Shown piece after piece: positions 1 to 5,177 of a stretch of DNA of 5,223 bases. Positions within the stretch are counted from its first letter, which is position 1, and each line of letters opens with the position of its first letter. The DNA is from Promethearchaeota archaeon. GTDB lineage: Archaea; Asgardarchaeota; Lokiarchaeia; Sigynarchaeales; SOKP01. Below the pieces are notes generated by a model. That model was not told where the DNA came from, ran no database searches, and saw only the letters and a list, made by a program, of their open reading frames with translations. The translations under genes and the position numbers were made by a program. The DNA lies in NCBI GenBank assembly GCA_016839905.1, contig JAEOTJ010000449.1, positions 1 through 5,223 of the forward strand, read 5' to 3'.

Positions 1-17
1 CCAATACCTTTCATTGG
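1..17 (+). other. Small hairpin at the left edge
   Basis: CCAAT at 1-5 pairs with ATTGG at 13-17 around a seven-base loop. It may be the first helix of the RNA that follows or the end of something cut by the window edge. Nothing in the sequence decides between these. Confidence 0.3.
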
Positions 18-19
18 CC

Positions 20-358
20 TCTATTATCAACACATGCTCACTTGATGGATTTGCTCATTCATTACCCTTTTAAGTGAGTACTCGAACCATATTTGGATTC
101 TGGGAAGCATTTCCCGCCGTTTATAAGTGGTTGCTCTCACGAGTCGGGGATTCTAAGCCCCGTTCGAAAAAGTGCAATCCCTCCCATAAACGGTATCGAA
201 TTTAAGGATGATTCAAGTAGTGCGGGATAACTTCCTTCAGGGCTTCTGAGCGAACTAAAAATGCAATGAGGCATGCCCTGAATCCGGTGACGGACGAACC
301 GCCTGATAACCTTAGGGTGGGTCTCATCCCAAGAGATGAGATGGATTACTAGAATAGA
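20..358 (+). ncRNA. Candidate structured non-coding RNA, class unknown
   Basis: This segment has no credible reading frame and is about 45% G+C, in contrast to its AT-rich surroundings. Stems seen directly: 35-43/72-80 (nine pairs, one G-U); 84-89/94-100 (one bulged A, TATT loop); 103-107/231-235 plus 112-117/222-227, a two-part stem closing a junction; 117-124/186-193 (eight pairs) enclosing a rod with 129-134/174-180 and 145-149/158-162; 236-243/275-282 (eight pairs) with inner hairpin 261-264/271-274; 283-286/291-294 capped by GTGA; 299-303/316-320 (one G-U); and 322-328/335-341 (seven pairs). Bases 20-25 can pair with 353-358 to close the ends. The + strand is favoured because the GNRA loop and A-rich unpaired stretches read in that sense and a T-run follows at 453. 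Size fits archaeal RNase P or SRP RNA, but I cannot find their signature motifs, so the class is open. Bases 1-17 form a further hairpin, so the 5' end may lie before 20 or outside the window. Confidence 0.5.
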
Positions 359-378
359 AATTTGTGAATTTTATAAAG

Positions 379-398
379 ATTTATAGATTTTTATAAAT
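379..398. repeat. AT-only inverted repeat after the RNA
   Basis: ATTTATA at 379-385 is the inverse of TATAAAT at 392-398, with a six-base loop. It lies between the end of the structured RNA and the A/T terminator tract. It could help 3' end formation or simply reflect the base composition here. Confidence 0.25.
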
Positions 399-433
399 AG
401 TTGTAAGGTTATCCAATTTAATACTTGCTGATC

Positions 434-464
434 AAAAAAAAAAATCTTAATCTTTTTTTTTTTT
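434..464. terminator. Facing A11/T12 tract, probable bidirectional terminator
   Basis: Eleven A at 434-444 and twelve T at 453-464 flank an eight-base spacer. Each strand therefore has a long T-run at the point where the + strand RNA and the minus-strand purC/membrane-ORF unit converge. Archaeal RNA polymerase is known to terminate at T-runs without a GC-rich hairpin, so one element could serve both directions. The role is inferred from position and composition. Confidence 0.6.
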
Positions 465-487
465 AAAATCTTGTTTTATTAATTACT

Positions 488-694
488 TTAATATATTGTA
501 GTCATACCAATAAACATAATTGTTACTAAAGATAATGCCACAAAAATAAAACCATATTTATAAAATTTAGAATTTTTATCATCTATGGATTCTAAATTTT
601 TTTTTGAAAATTTTATTAAAATGTCTAATATAATAAATATAAATGAGAGGAAGAGAAATATAAAATCGATAACAATTAAAATTAGACCAATCAT
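488..694 (-). CDS. Small two-helix membrane protein, hypothetical
   Basis: This 68-residue protein of unknown function has two strongly hydrophobic segments, about residues 2-28 and 48-67. A short charged loop joins them at about 30-46, with Lys31-Lys32, Glu35, Asp38-Asp39 and Lys40. It would form a membrane hairpin, with no signal-peptidase site or catalytic motif. It starts at an ATG 23 bases after the purC stop, with no Shine-Dalgarno or separate promoter that I can see, so co-transcription with purC is likely if it is real. Its stop lies 23 bases from the T/A terminator tract. AT-rich DNA readily gives Phe/Ile/Leu-rich chance frames, so the hydrophobicity alone is weak evidence. The ordered hydrophobic-polar-hydrophobic layout and the position between purC and the terminator favour a real gene. 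Confidence 0.5.
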   Translation of the reverse strand: MIGLILIVIDFIFLFLSFIFIILDILIKFSKKNLESIDDKNSKFYKYGFIFVALSLVTIMFIGMTTIY

Positions 695-717
695 TATAAG
701 AAAATTTTTATTTCTTT

Positions 718-1686
718 TTATATAAAATTTTTTAAATTTTCTTGAATTCTCTGTGAAATATCTGCTATTTTAGCATCAAATTCTAAGCCAGTAATCTTTT
801 CATAACTTTTCATGTAGCGCTTTGCTAATTCTATCTTAATATCCTCAGAAATCGGGGGTATTTTCTGATCAGGGCTAATATTAGGAAAGATCTCTGGATA
901 TGTTTTTATAAGCCACCCTCGGAATATTTCCTTATCTAAAATTTCAGGTTCTTCCTCATTACTAAACTTTTCTTCATAAGTATCTAAAATCCAAAATCGT
1001 GATGAATCTTGAGTATGTATTTCGTCAATAACAATTAATTCATCCTCCTTTAATCCAAATTCATATTTAGTATCAACCATTATAAGCCCATTTTTCTTAC
1101 AATAATCTTGACCAAACTTGAACAATTTTAAAGCCATTTCTTCCATTTGCTCATATATCTCTTTATCAACTATTTTTTCTTTAAGTATTTGTTCTCTTGA
1201 AATATATATATCATGTCCGCTCTCTGCTTTAGTAGAAGGAGTTACTATAATATCGTCCAACTTTTGATTTTTTTTAATGCCTTGAGGCAATTTAATCCCT
1301 GAAGTTGCTTCCCCCTTTAGATGGTTTCTCCACATCGTTCCCGTAATGTATGCTCTAACGATTACTTCAATCGGGACTGTTTTACATTGATGAACTATAG
1401 ATACATTTGGATCTGGACTATTAATAAGATGATTTTTGACCAAATTTTTTGTTTTTTCAAACCAAAATGTAGATATTTGATTTAACATTTGCCCTTTAAA
1501 GGGAATGGTGGTTATAACTCGGTCAAATGAAGATACTCTATCTGTAGCAATTATTATTCTAATATCATCTTTAATATAATTATCGCGAACTTTCCCTTGG
1601 TATTTTTTTCCTAAGGATGGAAAGTTTGTTTCGCTTATTGTATAGTTTAATTGTTTTTTTATTATTTCTTCAATTTCAGAATTCAT
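718..1686 (-). CDS. purC: Phosphoribosylaminoimidazole-succinocarboxamide synthase (SAICAR synthetase), long Ade1-like form
   Basis: PurC joins CAIR and aspartate using ATP to make SAICAR in cytosolic de novo purine synthesis. At 322 residues this is the long form, as in yeast Ade1 (about 306), rather than the roughly 240-residue form of many bacteria. Visible landmarks run in family order: glycine-rich nucleotide-binding GKVRDNY (31-37), ATDRVSSFDR (47-56), KGQMLNQ (64-70), the first family signature VPIEVIVRAYITGT (104-117), TKAESGHD (152-159), the second signature MVDTKYEFG (203-211), and DEIHTQDSSRFW (221-232). The only signature change I notice is Thr117, where Ser is usual. The start is ATG at 1686. 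An AT-rich element with a purine-rich upstream flank (1710-1724) centres about 27 bases before it, fitting a leaderless transcript, and no Shine-Dalgarno is present. Divergent from the MazG-like gene, it is followed by the small membrane ORF. No other purine gene is in view. The identification is firm. Confidence 0.97.
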   Translation of the reverse strand: MNSEIEEIIKKQLNYTISETNFPSLGKKYQGKVRDNYIKDDIRIIIATDRVSSFDRVITTIPFKGQMLNQISTFWFEKTKNLVKNHLINSPDPNVSIVHQCKTVPIEVIVRAYITGTMWRNHLKGEATSGIKLPQGIKKNQKLDDIIVTPSTKAESGHDIYISREQILKEKIVDKEIYEQMEEMALKLFKFGQDYCKKNGLIMVDTKYEFGLKEDELIVIDEIHTQDSSRFWILDTYEEKFSNEEEPEILDKEIFRGWLIKTYPEIFPNISPDQKIPPISEDIKIELAKRYMKSYEKITGLEFDAKIADISQRIQENLKNFI

Positions 1687-1709
1687 GATCTATCAATAAT
1701 TGAAAATAC

Positions 1710-1724
1710 AATAAAAATTCTTTT
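1710..1724 (-). promoter_or_regulatory. Possible BRE/box A of purC
   Basis: On the minus strand this reads AAAAGAATTTTTATT: a purine-rich block then an AT-rich box. The box centre is about 27 bases before the purC ATG, the distance expected if transcription starts at or next to the start codon. In DNA this AT-rich such boxes also arise by chance, so the call rests on spacing. Confidence 0.35.
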
Positions 1725-1837
1725 AACAATTTATTAATATAAAAAAAATGATAATTGCTAAAATATCTGAATTTAATATATTTTTTTATAAAAGTTTCTT
1801 TAAAAGAGTCATAAAAATGTTAATTTGATAATAATGT

Positions 1838-1852
1838 AAATTATATTTAATT
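1838..1852 (+). promoter_or_regulatory. Possible box A of the MazG-like gene
   Basis: The + strand reads AAATTATATTTAATT, with a TATA-like core at 1842-1849. It would place a transcript start near 1872, giving a leader of about 25 bases. Nearly the whole stretch from 1800 to 1890 is A/T, so other positions, such as 1854-1860, are as plausible. Confidence 0.25.
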
Positions 1853-1877
1853 TTTTATTAATTAAAATTAATTAAAA

Positions 1878-1905
1878 ATTAAAATGAACTGATTAAAATG
1901 AACTC
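1878..1905 (+). repeat. 14-bp tandem duplication over the MazG-like start codon
   Basis: ATTAAAATGAACTG (1878-1891) is followed directly by ATTAAAATGAACTC (1892-1905); 13 of 14 bases match. Each copy contains ATGAAC. The first reads ATG-AAC-TGA and stops at once, while the second opens the 122-codon frame, so the duplication creates a two-codon upstream reading frame just before the real start. Confidence 0.85.
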
Positions 1906-2266
1906 AGATAAGAATGACATGAATACAACTATTTCATTCTTAAAAAATGAAGTAAAAAAATTTATTTCCGCCCGAAATTGGCGAAAATACCATACTCCGA
2001 AGAATTTAATTCAAGCAATGAGCATCGAGATGGCAGAACTTTCAGAATTATTTTTATTTAAAGATCCTGAAATCAATGATATTTTAAAAAATAAAGAATT
2101 GATGGAGAATATTTCATTTGAAGTAGCAGATATTTTAATATATTTAATAAGTTTTGTTAATTCTTTGGATATAGATCTAACTCAAGCTTTTAATAAAAAA
2201 ATGGAAAAAAATAATGAGAAATATTCCATTCAAGAATTTAATGATGGAAAATATTATAAAAAATAA
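1898..2266 (+). CDS. MazG-like nucleotide pyrophosphohydrolase, DCTPP1/RS21-C6 type
   Basis: This 122-residue protein belongs to the all-alpha NTP pyrophosphatase superfamily. Relatives hydrolyse (d)NTPs, typically dCTP and modified dCTP, to the monophosphate and pyrophosphate, cleaning the nucleotide pool. The Mg-binding pattern is intact: Glu44-x-x-Glu47 in helix SIEMAELSELF and Glu75-x-x-Asp78 in FEVADILIYL. The family lead-in RNWRKYHTPKNL (26-37) closely resembles the human DCTPP1 segment that helps form the base pocket, and a Lys/Tyr-rich tail ends both. Length suits a single-domain dimer or tetramer. The start used is ATG at 1898; Met8 is an alternative, since the first residues are polar and unconserved. 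No clear Shine-Dalgarno is seen. Its stop is 20 bases from that of the convergent hydrolase. Substrate choice (dCTP, dUTP or other) cannot be read from the sequence. Confidence 0.9.
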   Translation: MNSDKNDMNTTISFLKNEVKKFISARNWRKYHTPKNLIQAMSIEMAELSELFLFKDPEINDILKNKELMENISFEVADILIYLISFVNSLDIDLTQAFNKKMEKNNEKYSIQEFNDGKYYKK

Positions 2267-2295
2267 AAAAATGATTTTTTCGCTTCTTATTTTTT
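2265..2295. terminator. Convergent T-run termination zone
   Basis: Between and over the two facing stop codons lie A7 (2265-2271), T6 (2275-2280) and T6 (2290-2295). The + strand T-runs can end the MazG-like transcript, and the A-run, a T-run on the minus strand, can end the hydrolase transcript. The gap between the genes is only 20 bases, so the signals overlap the coding ends. Confidence 0.5.
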
Positions 2296-3114
2296 AATAT
2301 TATTGATGAAATCACATATTAATTTATTAACCAAATCTTTTCGCTGAGCAGGAGCAAAATGTCCAGCCATATCAATGATTTCCAAGTGTGAATTTGGAAT
2401 TTTTTTATGTAATTCTTCCGACATTTGTTCAGGTGCAAAATTGTCTAATCTACCGCCAATAATTAATGTTGGACAATTTATACTAGATGGATCATATTCG
2501 TTTATTTCTTTAATCATTCTAAAAATTTGGTCTTCAATTTTCATATAAAGCTGTTCTTTAGAAAGATTTATTTCTTTTATCATTCTTAATGAATTTAAAA
2601 TATAAGGAATGGTTTTATCTAATATATTTTCTACTGAATTTGCCACTATTTCTAGAAAATTCATTCGAATATCGTAAGGGAGTAAGTTATAGAAAATATT
2701 TCTGATAACATTATCAATAATAATATATCCAGAATTTAAAAGGATCATGAATTTAACTTTTTTTGGATCTTTTAAGCTTATTAATTGAGCAATCATACCT
2801 CCTACTAAGGAATGCCCAATTATTCCATATTTCTTATTTACACCAAGAAATTTTAATAGATCTTCTAAATCCCTAATAATTTCATGTCTAATATTTTTAG
2901 AGATATTTAATTCTTTAGAGTGATCACTTTTTCCATGCCCAAGCGCATCAAACGCAATAATACGGTAAAATTTTTTTAAAACTTTAATTTGACTTTTAAA
3001 AAATGATGCTGAAGAGGCGAAACCATGAAGTAAAATAATCGGTTGTAAATTAAGACCACTATTAATATCTTCATAATAGAGATTGTATCCCTCTAAGTTA
3101 GTAAAAAATGGCAT
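2287..3114 (-). CDS. Alpha/beta-hydrolase fold protein, substrate unknown
   Basis: This is a 275-residue soluble alpha/beta-hydrolase. In order it shows an N-terminal strand pair like EGYNLYYED, the oxyanion segment LLHGF (His30-Gly31), FDALGHGKSD (55-64), the nucleophile elbow GHSLVGG with Ser102, a helical cap at about 130-205, then GGRLDNFAP with Asp224 and AGHFAP with His252. The triad is complete. The elbow has one residue more than the usual G-x-S-x-G-G: Val104 sits between Ser-Leu and Gly-Gly. I chose ATG at 3114 because its product begins as family members do (MPFFTNLEGYNLYYED) and an AAATTATA box lies about 29 bases upstream. A TTG at 3162 would add 16 residues but lies upstream of that box. 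Esterase, C-C hydrolase and haloperoxidase-like activities share this fold, so substrate cannot be called. Sampled GC is near 18%, among the lowest of the genes here. Confidence 0.88.
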   Translation of the reverse strand: MPFFTNLEGYNLYYEDINSGLNLQPIILLHGFASSASFFKSQIKVLKKFYRIIAFDALGHGKSDHSKELNISKNIRHEIIRDLEDLLKFLGVNKKYGIIGHSLVGGMIAQLISLKDPKKVKFMILLNSGYIIIDNVIRNIFYNLLPYDIRMNFLEIVANSVENILDKTIPYILNSLRMIKEINLSKEQLYMKIEDQIFRMIKEINEYDPSSINCPTLIIGGRLDNFAPEQMSEELHKKIPNSHLEIIDMAGHFAPAQRKDLVNKLICDFINNIKK

Positions 3115-3140
3115 TGAATTTAGAAAATTTATTGGGAATC

Positions 3141-3148
3141 TATAATTT
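3141..3148 (-). promoter_or_regulatory. Possible box A of the alpha/beta-hydrolase gene
   Basis: The minus strand reads AAATTATA, centred about 29 bases before the ATG at 3114, with A-rich sequence upstream. It supports a near-leaderless transcript and counts against the TTG start at 3162. The call rests on spacing in an AT-rich background. Confidence 0.3.
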
Positions 3149-3430
3149 TTGAAATATATCAATTTTTAAATCTTTTATGAATTCTTAAAATAAGCAATAA
3201 AAGTAAAAAGAATAAAATTTCTTAATTAAATTGATTTTCTAAGTAAATTAATATCTTGTTTCTCCAGTGATTCTGTTAATTTTAAAATATCTAAATCTTA
3301 TTGTTGATCTAGCAATCATTTCACTATTTAATATTTCATTAACATTTTCTTGTGGAAATAAATACTATGATTAAATATACTTAATAGCTAAATAAGTACT
3401 TAATTATATTAATTATACAAGTTAAATTCG

Positions 3431-3446
3431 AGAAGAGGTATAAAAA
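3431..3446 (+). promoter_or_regulatory. Possible BRE/box A of glmM
   Basis: A purine-rich block AGAAGAGG (3431-3438) is followed by TATAAAAA (3439-3446), a good match to an archaeal BRE plus TATA box. Transcription would begin near 3468, leaving a leader of about 47 bases that carries the Shine-Dalgarno. This is the best promoter candidate in the window. Confidence 0.5.
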
Positions 3447-3503
3447 TCAAAATTCTTTTAATTTAAAAAAGATTTTACTTTTTAAAAAAAAATTTGAATA
3501 AAA

Positions 3504-3508
3504 GAGGT
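3504..3508 (+). promoter_or_regulatory. Shine-Dalgarno of glmM, fixes the start
   Basis: GAGGT lies six bases before the ATG at 3515, matching the CCUCC end of 16S rRNA. It decides the start at 3515 rather than the in-frame TTG at 3494, which lies upstream of this site. It is the only clear Shine-Dalgarno among the genes here. Confidence 0.75.
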
Positions 3509-3514
3509 ATAAAT

Positions 3515-4942
3515 ATGAGGACGCCAATTTTTGGGACTTCAGGAATTAGAAGAGTCTTTAGTCCATATGATAATACCGATGTAATGCTAACCCCTAATAT
3601 GGCTTTAGAAGTAGGTCTTGCGTTAGGTACTTATTTAAAAGGTGATGGTACTGTAGTTATTGCAAAAGATATTCGTACTTCGGCTTTACCTATAGAATAT
3701 GCGTTTATATCCGGGCTCGTTAGCACTGGATGTAATGTAAAAACCTTGGGAATCGTTTCAACACCCACTTTGGCAATGTCTTTAACCTATTTACAAGCAG
3801 ATTGTGGTGTTGTTATTACAGCATCACATAATACTCCAGAATATATCGGTCTTAAATTCTGGAATTCTTCTGGAATGGGGTATATTGAGGAACAAGAACT
3901 GGAAATTGAGAGGATCTACAACGATAAAGCCTTTATAAATATAAAATGGGATGAGATTGGAACAGTTACGCAAATCAACGATATAAATGATATACATATT
4001 TTAGATATTACTCGTAGGATAATGTTTGACGGAAGGAATCTAAATGTTATAGTTGATCCTGGAAACGGAGCTAGTTGTGATATCGTTCCTAAATTACTAA
4101 GTGAATATAATGTGGGGATTATGACTATTAATGCCCAAATGGATGGAAAGTTTCCAGGTCGTCACTCTGAACCCAGTAAAGAGAATTTAACACAACTATC
4201 TAAATTCCTTAAAAGTTCGAATAAACACGAGCTTGGTATTGCACTTGATGGCGATGCTGACAGAGTTGTATTTTTAGATGGAGAGGGAGATATTATAGAT
4301 CCTATCCGGTTATTAGCATTGATGGCGGTTGATTATTTGAATAGATATAAAGATAAAATCCCTAAGGAGAAATTGAAAGTTGCTACACCAATAAATTCTT
4401 CGAGTCTAATAGAAGATTTATTAAATCCTCTTGGGTGTGAAGTTATTAGAACGAAAGTGGGAGATATAATAGTTGCTCAAGCAATTGTAGAACAAGGGGG
4501 ATTCTTAGGAGGAGAGACCTCTGGTACATATATATGGCCAAGAACACATTTGGGACCAGATTCAATTGTTACAATTGCGAAAGTGTTGAGAATGATCGTT
4601 GAGTCTGGAAAAACTCTACGGGATTTATTAAAAGATATTCCAATATATCCTTATTATCGTAAAGCATTTAAGTTAAAACAAGATATTCCTTTCACGGATG
4701 AAATAAATGATATAATTATTAATGAGATGAAAGACGTTTTAGCTTCTGAGGGAAAAGAATTAAAAGCTGTTAATAAGCTGGATGGTGTAAGGATTGATTA
4801 TAATGATGGATGGATATTAATCAGACGGTCCGGTACGAGTCCTTATTTACGGATCTCGGGAGAATCAAGCGTGAGTCAGGAAGCATCAAAAGCCATGAAC
4901 GAACTAGCCGAAGAGAGAATGAAAAAATTAGATTTAATATAA
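3515..4942 (+). CDS. glmM: Phosphoglucosamine mutase / phosphomannomutase family protein, archaeal GlmM type
   Basis: This 475-residue alpha-D-phosphohexomutase probably interconverts glucosamine-6-phosphate and glucosamine-1-phosphate for UDP-GlcNAc. Archaeal homologues can also act on mannose or glucose phosphates. Four domains show their landmarks: N-terminal FGTSGIRR (6-13), the phosphoserine loop TASHNTPEY with Ser104 (102-110), the Mg-binding loop DGDADR (245-250), the sugar-specificity loop GGETSG (332-337), and the C-terminal phosphate-binding RRSGTSPYLR (437-446). Two loops differ from consensus: TASHNT instead of TASHNP, and SGTSP instead of SGTEP. The key Ser, Asp, Arg and Gly residues remain. 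Length is slightly above the usual 445-455. The start at ATG 3515 is set by the Shine-Dalgarno; TTG at 3494 is rejected. The gene stands alone between a probable promoter and T-run terminators. Sampled GC, about 33-38%, exceeds its neighbours, consistent with stronger conservation or expression. Enzyme class is sure; preferred sugar is not. Confidence 0.93.
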   Translation: MRTPIFGTSGIRRVFSPYDNTDVMLTPNMALEVGLALGTYLKGDGTVVIAKDIRTSALPIEYAFISGLVSTGCNVKTLGIVSTPTLAMSLTYLQADCGVVITASHNTPEYIGLKFWNSSGMGYIEEQELEIERIYNDKAFINIKWDEIGTVTQINDINDIHILDITRRIMFDGRNLNVIVDPGNGASCDIVPKLLSEYNVGIMTINAQMDGKFPGRHSEPSKENLTQLSKFLKSSNKHELGIALDGDADRVVFLDGEGDIIDPIRLLALMAVDYLNRYKDKIPKEKLKVATPINSSSLIEDLLNPLGCEVIRTKVGDIIVAQAIVEQGGFLGGETSGTYIWPRTHLGPDSIVTIAKVLRMIVESGKTLRDLLKDIPIYPYYRKAFKLKQDIPFTDEINDIIINEMKDVLASEGKELKAVNKLDGVRIDYNDGWILIRRSGTSPYLRISGESSVSQEASKAMNELAEERMKKLDLI

Positions 4943-4951
4943 GTTTTTATA

Positions 4952-4968
4952 TTTTTTTTTACTTTTTT
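4952..4968 (+). terminator. T-run terminator of glmM
   Basis: Nine T at 4952-4960 and six T at 4963-4968 begin ten bases after the glmM stop. No GC-rich hairpin precedes them, fitting archaeal T-run termination. Confidence 0.55.
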
Positions 4969-5142
4969 GCGTATGTTTATTAAAGAATAGCTAATAAATC
5001 ATTTAAGTGTTTTCATTCGACAAAATTTGTGTTTTCTTCAACTTATTTAGATAATCAAGTATATATCCTCTGAAAAATATAGCTTATTTCTTATAACACA
5101 TCTCAATTCCCCTATTTACCAATTCTACCAACCAAGTTAAGC

Positions 5143-5156
5143 AAAAAACTTAAATC
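5143..5156 (+). promoter_or_regulatory. Possible BRE/box A of the last gene
   Basis: AAAAAA (5143-5148) precedes CTTAAATC (5149-5156). The box is centred about 25 bases before the ATG at 5178, the distance for a leaderless transcript. Confidence 0.4.
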
Positions 5157-5177
5157 TTCAAAAAACAAATATTATTC

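Larger units (their letters stand above)
3115..3514. other. AT-rich divergent intergenic region
   Basis: These 400 bases separate the divergent hydrolase and glmM-like genes. They hold the two proposed promoters and the glmM ribosome binding site. A minus-strand open stretch at 3248-3364 (38 codons, ending RITGETRY, no good start before an internal Met at 3319) has protein-like composition but no recognised family. I see no tRNA, strong hairpin, long repeat or mobile-element end. Confidence 0.5.

Noticed and set aside
3..86. Short + strand frame at the left edge, as the tail of a protein gene
   Set aside because: It is only 27 codons, ends at TGA 84-86 inside a strong hairpin, and shows no protein-like pattern.
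117..193. tRNA (even tRNA-Pyl, from the CTA in the loop)
   Set aside because: The outer stem has eight pairs, but there is no D arm or T arm, the loop has eight bases, and no TTCRA loop precedes the 3' strand.
1..360. Archaeal RNase P RNA or SRP RNA
   Set aside because: Size and branching would suit, but I find neither the GGAAAGTCC-like and ACAGAA-like core pair of RNase P nor the GGAAGG/AGCA asymmetric-loop motif of SRP helix 8 on either strand. A divergent member remains possible.
1800..1880. AATTAA-rich run as a repeat array or origin
   Set aside because: The repeats are irregular and explained by extreme A+T content; no ordered origin-box motif is present.
3115..3162. TTG start adding 16 residues to the alpha/beta-hydrolase
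   Set aside because: The family-like N-terminus begins at the ATG at 3114, and the likely promoter box lies between the two starts.
3494..3514. TTG start adding seven residues to GlmM
   Set aside because: It lies upstream of a well-spaced Shine-Dalgarno for the ATG at 3515, and the family begins at that Met.
5087..5149. Minus-strand stretch of about 20 codons ending in RGIEMCYKK
   Set aside because: It looks somewhat protein-like but has no start, is very short, and lies across the proposed promoter of the next gene.
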